From NCBI GenBank assembly GCA_037952775.1, contig JBANAY010000003.1, forward strand, positions 5,084,001 to 5,148,000: a stretch of DNA of 64,000 bases. The letters are read 5' to 3'. Below are positions 57,846 to 64,000 of this stretch, in pieces (the stretch's first letter is position 1; each line of letters starts with the position of its first letter). The notes beneath the pieces were generated by a model. The model was not told where the DNA came from. It searched no databases and saw only the letters and a program-made list of their open reading frames with translations. Both the position numbers and the translations under genes were made by a program. Source of the stretch: Clonostachys chloroleuca (lineage: Eukaryota; Ascomycota; Sordariomycetes; Hypocreales; Bionectriaceae).

Positions 57846-58376
57846 CTTTGGAAGATTCGGCTGATCCATGAAGATTGCCACAGATCGGATATTAAAGGCT
57901 ATAGCTGTAAAGTTAAGGGTCTCTTCACTTTGTATGATTAGGGTGATACAAATTGTCTCCAAGATACGTCGATCACCGGAACGATCGATTCCGAGCCCCT
58001 ATAGGGATTAACTAACCAAGTGTCACTAAAGCAGACGAGAAGAGCAAGGGGCAACAAAACCCGGATGAAACACAAATAGTCATGCCCGATGCGATTTTGC
58101 GTCATTCGTTCAATGCCAAGAGGGTCCATGGTGAAACTCCAGCGACGGTCCAGACTCCACCGCAATGTCACAGTGACTTGACTGCTGTCTCATGATGCAG
58201 CTGCCTGTTTCTGCTTGGCAGGTAGCCCGTAACATAAGTGGGATTTCATTCTTCCACCACTTGGCCAACTAAAACCTGGCCATATCATCATCTCGCTGTC
58301 CCCCGCACCATTTGTCTCAGCCATCCTCATACGACATCAATCACACCGGACTTTTCGCCAGAAAAAAGGAATCCTC
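57846..58376. other. Intergenic region
   Basis: 531 bp, 3' flank of the regulator and promoter of the small membrane protein gene. No other feature seen. Confidence 0.45.
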
Positions 58377-58982
58377 ATGGTACATTCACAAACCTGTTCA
58401 TCATCTCGCATCCTCGGCGGCATTCTAGCCGCGCTCGCCCTCTTCTTTCTGTACAACACGGCTTGGAATCTGCCCCAGTTCGACCTTGGCAATCGTGAGC
58501 CCATCATGACGACCATCGCGGGCCTGAAGCTGTCCGTCAGCCATACGCCTGGCTCGTCGCCTCCCGAGATTGTGGCTACGGTCACCAACGACAACGCATT
58601 CCCCGTCTCAATCTTGAAATACGAGTCGCCACTTGATCCGCTTGTTCTGGCACTGGGAAAGCTACAGATAACGCCAGCTGGGGCGGATGCGCCTCTGGAC
58701 CTGCCCAAGATAGCCGTGCGCAGGGTGTGGCCTCCTACTCGGGACCAGCTGGTGACTCTCGAGCCTGGTGAGAGCCAGCAGAATCCTGTTCCTTTGCGAG
58801 AGCAGGTTGTGCCACCCGGTGATTTAGCTGGGGAAGTATCAATAGAACTCAAAGGAAGGTGGCAAGCGGTTTGGTCGAAAAGAAAGGAGGACATTGACGA
58901 CGGCTCCTTGGAGAATCCTAATGTTAGTCCTGAGGTTGAACATGGGGAATATGCGACAGGCAAACTCAAAGTCCACTTTTGA
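58377..58982 (+). CDS. Small conserved fungal protein, signal-anchor and beta-rich domain
   Basis: Single exon, 201 aa. Residues 12-27 (ILGGILAALALFFLYN) form a hydrophobic signal peptide or anchor. The rest looks like an immunoglobulin-like beta domain: LKLSVSHTPGSSPPEIVATV, PVSILKYESPLDPLVLALG, LVTLEPGESQQNPVPL and LKGRWQAVWSKRKEDI. I know similar hypothetical proteins from many ascomycetes, usually described only as uncharacterised; the SPLDP and GxWxAVW segments are their hallmarks. Function unknown. Faces lumen or outside if the anchor is cleaved. Confidence 0.75.
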   Translation: MVHSQTCSSSRILGGILAALALFFLYNTAWNLPQFDLGNREPIMTTIAGLKLSVSHTPGSSPPEIVATVTNDNAFPVSILKYESPLDPLVLALGKLQITPAGADAPLDLPKIAVRRVWPPTRDQLVTLEPGESQQNPVPLREQVVPPGDLAGEVSIELKGRWQAVWSKRKEDIDDGSLENPNVSPEVEHGEYATGKLKVHF

Positions 58983-59119
58983 TGGGACAGGACCGTGTAT
59001 AGCTGAAGACTAAATCAGGTCATTGACGAGTCTTATTTATACATGTTAAAAAAGGCCGTGAAGTGAGATGAGTAGAGTATAGTACAAGTGTTTGAAGACA
59101 GACCCGTTGGAGGCGATAC

Positions 59120-59959
59120 TCAGATCTTCGATTCTTCAAAGCTCCCATGCCGTCCGGCTCCCCCAGAAAACCGAGCTGCACCCTTCACACTCTCTGTCGA
59201 AACGACCTTGACCCCATTATCAAACTCGTTCCGTAGTGCATCCTCAAATGAGGTAGCGTTGTACACTGAGTAGTAACAGCTAGACCGGTCAACATTCATG
59301 CACTCTTGGGGAAACTTCAGAAGCTGGCGGGCAATCTTGGTAGCCTCCGCTAGACTCTCGCCCTTGGGAACCACCCTATTTGCAAGTCCCATCTGTAGAG
59401 CCTCCTGCGCAGGGACGCCTCTTCCAGTAAGTATCATATCCATAGCCCGCCCAAGGCCGATGATCGCTTGAAGCCGGACGGTGCCGCCGTCAATCAGAGG
59501 GACGCCAAACCGTCTACAGAACACGCCGAACACGGCATCCTCTTCAGCGACGCGCATATCAGCAATCAGGGAGAGCTCAAGCCCTCCAGCCACGGCATAA
59601 CCGGCTACAGCGGCAATCACGGGCTTCTTTATCTGCATGCGGGATGGCCCGATCGGACCCTGATTGCGTCCCCGCACGCGATGAGCAGGATCGACAATGG
59701 GGCCCTTGTAGCTGTCGCCGGCGGAGGGGTCGAACTTGGCGACTTCGTGCAGGTCAAAGCCAGCGCAGAAGTTTCCGTTGGCCCCGTGGAGGACACATAC
59801 TTTCTGCGTCGGGTCCTCCTCGAAGGCGAGGAAGGCTTGTGTTATCTTCGTGGCCGTCGGACCATCAATAGCATTCCTTCGGTGGTGCCGATTGACGGTG
59901 ATTGTTGTCAGGCCGTCTTCGGTGGTGCTGACTTGAACGGCTTGGGGCTCGCTGTCCAT
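59120..59959 (-). CDS. Enoyl-CoA hydratase/isomerase (crotonase) family
   Basis: Single exon, 279 aa. Crotonase motifs: NRHHRRNAIDG, the oxyanion-hole pair in NGNFCAGFDLHE and AGYAVAGGLELSL, then RFGVPLIDGGTVRL and GRAMDMILTGRGVPAQEALQMGL. The first catalytic Glu (GLEL) is present; the second acid position has Asp (IDGG). It hydrates or isomerises an acyl-CoA, as in fatty- or amino-acid breakdown. No clear mitochondrial leader or PTS1 (ends ESKI), so probably cytosolic or uncertain. The substrate is open. Confidence 0.9.
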   Translation of the reverse strand: MDSEPQAVQVSTTEDGLTTITVNRHHRRNAIDGPTATKITQAFLAFEEDPTQKVCVLHGANGNFCAGFDLHEVAKFDPSAGDSYKGPIVDPAHRVRGRNQGPIGPSRMQIKKPVIAAVAGYAVAGGLELSLIADMRVAEEDAVFGVFCRRFGVPLIDGGTVRLQAIIGLGRAMDMILTGRGVPAQEALQMGLANRVVPKGESLAEATKIARQLLKFPQECMNVDRSSCYYSVYNATSFEDALRNEFDNGVKVVSTESVKGAARFSGGAGRHGSFEESKI

Positions 59960-60518
59960 GGTTCCTGGATACGACTATTCAATAGGCTTGTAGACTTGTT
60001 AGGATAGCATACCAGAGGGATCGAGGAGGGATAGCGTCGGCTTTATACTTCTGGCAGAAGCTCAGTAGGCATTCAGATATCCCCGGGAAGCAATTTGTTC
60101 ACCGTGCCGGCCTGGTTCCCCGCTCCTTCTTTTGGAATAATCTGAGTATCGCCCCTCTCAACCGAGGCAACTTAATGAAAATTGAATTCAAACTTGATGC
60201 CGGGCCAAGGGCATCCGTGCTCTCTCGTCTTGGCTTGGACTCTTTCGTCATATCACATGGTATTACGCCGAATAGTCACAGGAGCTGAGTGCGGGGGGCT
60301 ACGTATGCTCCGAGAGTCGGAGTTCATGATCAATCACCAAAGCAATCCCTTTTTTTTTTTTTTCCTTAAGCCAATACATTGTATATAAGTCTGCAATTTA
60401 CGACCAGTCGAATGCAGTCTAATATCTGATAGCCTCAATTGTCTTGGGCAGATTAGAATGATAGGTACTAGGATAGGGAAAATGAGGCGTGTATGTAGGT
60501 CTGATTACATGGGTGAAG
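59960..60518. other. Intergenic region with poly-T tract
   Basis: 559 bp; contains a run of 14 T at 60350-60363. No gene seen. Confidence 0.5.
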
Positions 60519-62542
60519 CTACAGATCTGACTCTGCATCGACAGTAAAAGGAAAGTCGGCCACAATATCCTGATTCAGGAAATCATATTCGCTCATAGAA
60601 AATAGATCAAGATCGGTATTTGTGTCCCAATCAGGGTTTTGTGTATATCCGTTGCTAGAATCACCAGGCACCGGGCTTCCGCCAGGAGGGACACCTAGGC
60701 CTAAGGCACTTCCTGAGTACGACCGCTGAAGTAGCGTCTCGATTCCTTTGCAAATCTTGACAAGTAAATGCTGAGGGTGCATTGTGGACGTCACCCTTTT
60801 CAATGTGGCCAGCAGAGACTCGAGGAGCTTATAGACTTCTGTTTTGTCTGGACGAACGGATACGAAGTAATTATTTGAAAAGACTTTGACGAGAAACACA
60901 ACCGCGAAGGCAATCATAGTGTCGAAATAAATCGGGAGGCCGTCAAGAAATGACTGAATCTCCGCATCGTGGACCACTGCTTTCAAGATAGCGAGAGCCG
61001 ACACAATGGCCAGGTTTGCGACTTCGTCCAACTCTGACAATGGTTCAATAAATCCTCCGGCTGACTCGGTACATCGGAAAGCGTGCGAGCAGAGATAGAG
61101 CTTAGCAAAGTGGTATTGTAGCGTGACACCCTTTCGCGGATAATCCCCGATATGAATGTTTGGACTAAAGCTATCGGCCCATTCCATCCGGAGGCTATCC
61201 AGAGCGATGCTATACTTTTGCAACTCTTTAATCTGAGAGCTTGACAATGGTTTTTCGACCTCAGTGCCAAAAGAGTCGTATATCTGGGAGCAAAGACTCC
61301 ATCGCAGTACTTGGCTGACTAACCGAGCATCATCAGGAGTAGCATGAGGACAATCGAGAAATTTCCTGACGTTGCGGATCGTCTCGCATTCTCTCGTCAT
61401 TGGCGGGCGGCCAAAGGCCACTGAAAAGTGATGATCACATGCGTACACCAACAGGTATAGACGCGTTCGGTAGTAATGCATTCGGTCGCCTTGCAGAGCT
61501 TTGAATATGCTCCTGTGAAGATGCAGCTCGGTAGCAATCCGAACAGCTGATGCTACTAGTGTCCAGGAATGGCCGCTGAGCCAGAAAGCCCCGATGCAGA
61601 GTGCTCGAACATCGTCGACGGTGCAGGATTTAGAAAAGCTTCGGGAAGCAGATAGAGATATAAACTCTCTGTAGCATACTTCAAAATCTCCGGACGCAAT
61701 GTGAAGTGCACCGACCGTACAGACAGCAGCAGTAAGGAGAGGAGTCACTTTCCGAATGGTGTCCAGAGTTGCGCTGCTGTGATTCCCAAGTATGCGATAT
61801 GGGAAATGGTCGAGGCGGCTCTGGTAGGTTTTGAAATATCTTTCTGCATTGGCAGCTGTAATGATTCCATTGGAAATTATGTCACCATTAGCATTTGCCG
61901 TCTGGTTTCCAGGAGTTGGCGAGATGTGAAAACCTGGAATAGAACTAGCACCAGAAGCCAAATCCATAACCACTTCACAATCGTCAGCTGCTGGATTTAC
62001 GGTTATAGCTGATGGCTCGGATGTGGCCTGTCCACTCTTGGGGGGCTTTTCGGGTCTGGGAGTATTAATCAAAACCTCTGTGTCTCGAGACTCCTCATCC
62101 TGCATTGACATCTTGAGTGCTCGGGCATCCTCAACCGACAGCGACTTGTCAGCGAGTTGCTGTACTGCCTGCTCGAGACTTTTAAACTTCCTCTCTGCTA
62201 AATCCCTCCAGCTGTTTTTGCAGCTGTTGTTAGTCAAATATAGACTTGCCGGTCCAGAATACGTACCGAACGTCGCTTTCGAGCAGCATTTGCAAGCTTT
62301 GGTTGACCACGCAAGAGAGGCCCCTTCTTTTGCAACGCACACATGGCGGTCTAGAACCGCCCATCTGGCATTTTATCTATACCATGCGTGAGCGGTTTCT
62401 CCATTCAAAGTGCCAGAGCTAACACACAATCTACCTTTTGCTTGCGACATGCCACACACGCAGTGATCTTACGGGTTATCTCTGGGGGCTTGGGGTCCCC
62501 AAATATGTCGCGCAGAGCGCGTACCGGCTCTTCTGAGGACAT
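60519..62542 (-). CDS. Zn2Cys6 transcription factor with fungal-specific TF domain
   Basis: Exons 62542-62435, 62376-62267 and 62211-60519 total 1911 nt, 636 aa. The cluster is CVACRKQKIKC, then CVRCKRRGLSC. It has a longer third loop (QMGGSRPP), as in some AmdR/Leu3-like proteins, and is split by intron 1. WRDLAERKFKSLEQAVQQLAD forms a coiled-coil dimerisation segment. The Fungal_trans middle domain runs about residues 210-420 (RLYLLVYACDHHFSVAFGRPP). The end is acidic. The long uninterrupted frame alone would give a false start; the zinc finger lies in two small upstream exons. It is divergent, across 394 bp, from the phosphonoacetate-hydrolase-like gene and is its likely regulator (inference). 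Confidence 0.88.
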
Positions 62543-62936
62543 ATCGTCCTACCGGCGAGTTCGTTGGTTCTGTGATCGTAATATGATTAGATCAAGATCA
62601 GAGTGCGGCGAAAGACCGGTGCCGGCCGAACATTTAGCTGCCTTGTCTGTTTCCCCGCATATTCACGCACACAAATTGCGGTCTTCGCCCCGAGGAATGT
62701 ATGGGAGGCTCAAGTGGGTCATCATTTTGCATACCGGGCTTCGTCCCGCACTCTCGTCACCATCTTGGCTGGATGTTCAGTATTTAAGATCGACTTGCAC
62801 CACTGCTGTGATATCACATTATTCTGTTCTTTTTCAATCAGTACAATAACCAATATACGAAATAAATCAAGACTACGCCTTTTTTTACCGAACTTAGTAA
62901 AGATATATAATTACAGCCAGCATCATAGAAAGCAGT
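62543..62936. other. Divergent promoter between Zn2Cys6 factor and phosphonoacetate hydrolase
   Basis: 394 bp between divergent starts. It contains CCGGTGCCGGCCG near 62618-62630, a CCG/CGG-rich core that could bind a zinc-cluster dimer. Untested. Confidence 0.4.
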
Positions 62937-64000
62937 ATGAACTCGGCAGGCGCTGAGTCCCATGTCGAGGACGCGAGTATGTGACAAATATTTCCCTTCA
63001 ATCTCGAAAGACATGTTTGAGAAGACGGTCAACTGACAGATCAAATCAGAACTACAAGCTAAAGTGACCTTGCACGGAAGAAGCTACAACCTTCCTAAGC
63101 GCCCAGTAGTTGTCGTCTGCGTTGATGGCTTCGACCCGGAGTATCTCCAGCATGGTATCGATGATGGGATCTTGCCCACATTGAAAGAATTCACACTTTC
63201 AGGGTTTCATCACACGGCCAATGTCGCCATGCCCTCCTTTACGAATCCTAACAACGTTTCAATCATCACCGGCGTCCCTACTTCTGTTCATGGAATCGCA
63301 GGAAATTATTTCCTTGACCGAGAAACTGGAAAGGAAACGATGATTGTCGACGACTCACTCCTTCGAGGTTCAACCATTTTGGCGGAATTGGCTCATTGCG
63401 GTGTGCGAATTGCAGCCATCACTGCCAAAGATAAACTGCGGAGAATCTTGCAACATGGTCTGCAAGGGAAGCAAAATATCTGCTACTCGGCTGAGTTTGC
63501 AAACGATGATGTGCTTGAATGGCTCGGAAGAAGCTCTCGCCCAAGTCAGTACTCTGGCGATCTTTCACTTTTCGTCCTTGACGCCGGAATTAAACTCCTT
63601 AAGGAAGACCGTGCAGATGTTTTCTACCTCACTCTGTCAGATTACATCCAGCACAAGTACGCCCCCGGAGAGCCACAGGCCAACGAGTTCCTCTCGGAGA
63701 TTGATAGTCGCCTCAAATCGCTTCTGGACCTTGGTGCCATCGTTGCAGTGACGGGCGATCACGGCATGAGTGACAAGTCCGACGCTGCGGGTGAGCCAAA
63801 TGCCTTGTTCTTGCAAGATGAGCTAGAGAGTAAATTCGGAGAACGCTGTGCACGTGTCATATGCCCCATCACCGATCCCTTCGTCAAGCACCATGGAGCA
63901 CTCGGGTCCTTTGTCCGTGTGCACGTGAGTGAAAAGGCTGCCGAGCTCATTCCTGAGATGGCGAAGCACTGCCAGACGTTCCCACAGGTCGAGGTTGCGA
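62937..64000 (+). CDS. Phosphonoacetate hydrolase-like (alkaline phosphatase superfamily), 5' part
   Basis: Exon 1 is 62937-62976. Exon 2 starts at 63050 and is open to the window edge, giving ~330 residues; the 3' end is outside. The sequence follows PhnA: VVVVCVDGFDPEYL (first metal Asp), VAMPSFTNPNNVSIITGVP (catalytic Thr region), HGIAGNYFLDRETG, the metal pair in LSDYIQHKYAPGEP (Asp, His), VTGDHGMSDK (Asp, His) and KHHGALGS. Bacterial PhnA cleaves the C-P bond of phosphonoacetate to acetate and phosphate with two zinc ions. All visible ligand positions are filled. Cytosolic, no leader. The divergent Zn2Cys6 gene next door suggests inducible control. Confidence 0.88.

Noticed and set aside
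1..64000. Secondary-metabolite cluster
   Set aside because: Oxidases, MFS and regulators are present, but I see no PKS, NRPS, terpene synthase or prenyltransferase.
1..64000. CRISPR array, bacterial operons or ribosome binding sites
   Set aside because: Spliceosomal introns, Zn2Cys6 proteins and mitochondrial carrier show this is a eukaryotic nuclear sequence; no regularly spaced repeats seen.

Overview
This window is nuclear DNA from a filamentous ascomycete (Pezizomycotina). Genes lie on both strands without operons. Most are split by 48-134 nt introns with GT...AG ends and CTAAC/CTGAC-like branch points. Five Zn2Cys6 regulators and several MFS carriers are present, as in fungal accessory or subtelomeric regions. 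The class (for example Sordariomycetes) cannot be fixed from the sequence. Where I reconstructed a gene, exon sums divisible by three and continuous family motifs support the model.

Layout. 1-5 kb: 3' end of an SDR reductase, a phytanoyl-CoA-dioxygenase-like gene, and a divergent six-exon sugar MFS with CreA-like sites in the shared promoter. 5-11 kb: a decayed calcium-transport locus, with a 5'-truncated PMCA-type ATPase carrying two in-frame stops, a gutted CaCA exchanger, and a second inverted scrap of that exchanger. 11-19.5 kb: F-box/ankyrin protein, a frameshifted ketopantoate reductase, class II aldolase, and a divergent Zn2Cys6 factor. 19.9-21.3 kb: a dead Tc1/mariner element with matching terminal inverted repeats.

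21.8-34.2 kb: a possible catabolic cluster of a frameshifted Zn2Cys6 regulator, aconitase paralogue, DAL5-type anion permease, mitochondrial tricarboxylate-type carrier, amidohydrolase-2 and RraA/HMG-aldolase-like protein. Together these could carry a tri- or dicarboxylic ring-cleavage product to the TCA cycle (inference). 35.8-46.4 kb: secreted M43 metalloprotease, frameshifted BBE-type flavoprotein, sugar-MFS pseudogene, two Gfo/Idh/MocA oxidoreductases (the first frameshifted), and a broken Cys-rich surface protein. 48-64 kb: intronless MFS, Zn2Cys6 factor, deoxyribose-phosphate aldolase divergent from another Zn2Cys6 factor (with a probable GC-AG intron), a small membrane-anchored protein, enoyl-CoA hydratase, a fifth Zn2Cys6 factor, and the 5' part of a phosphonoacetate-hydrolase gene running off the right edge.

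Broken genes are common. Some carry substitutions of the TpA type left by repeat-induced point mutation; others differ from an open frame by one base, often in a short homopolymer, so real decay and assembly error both need testing.
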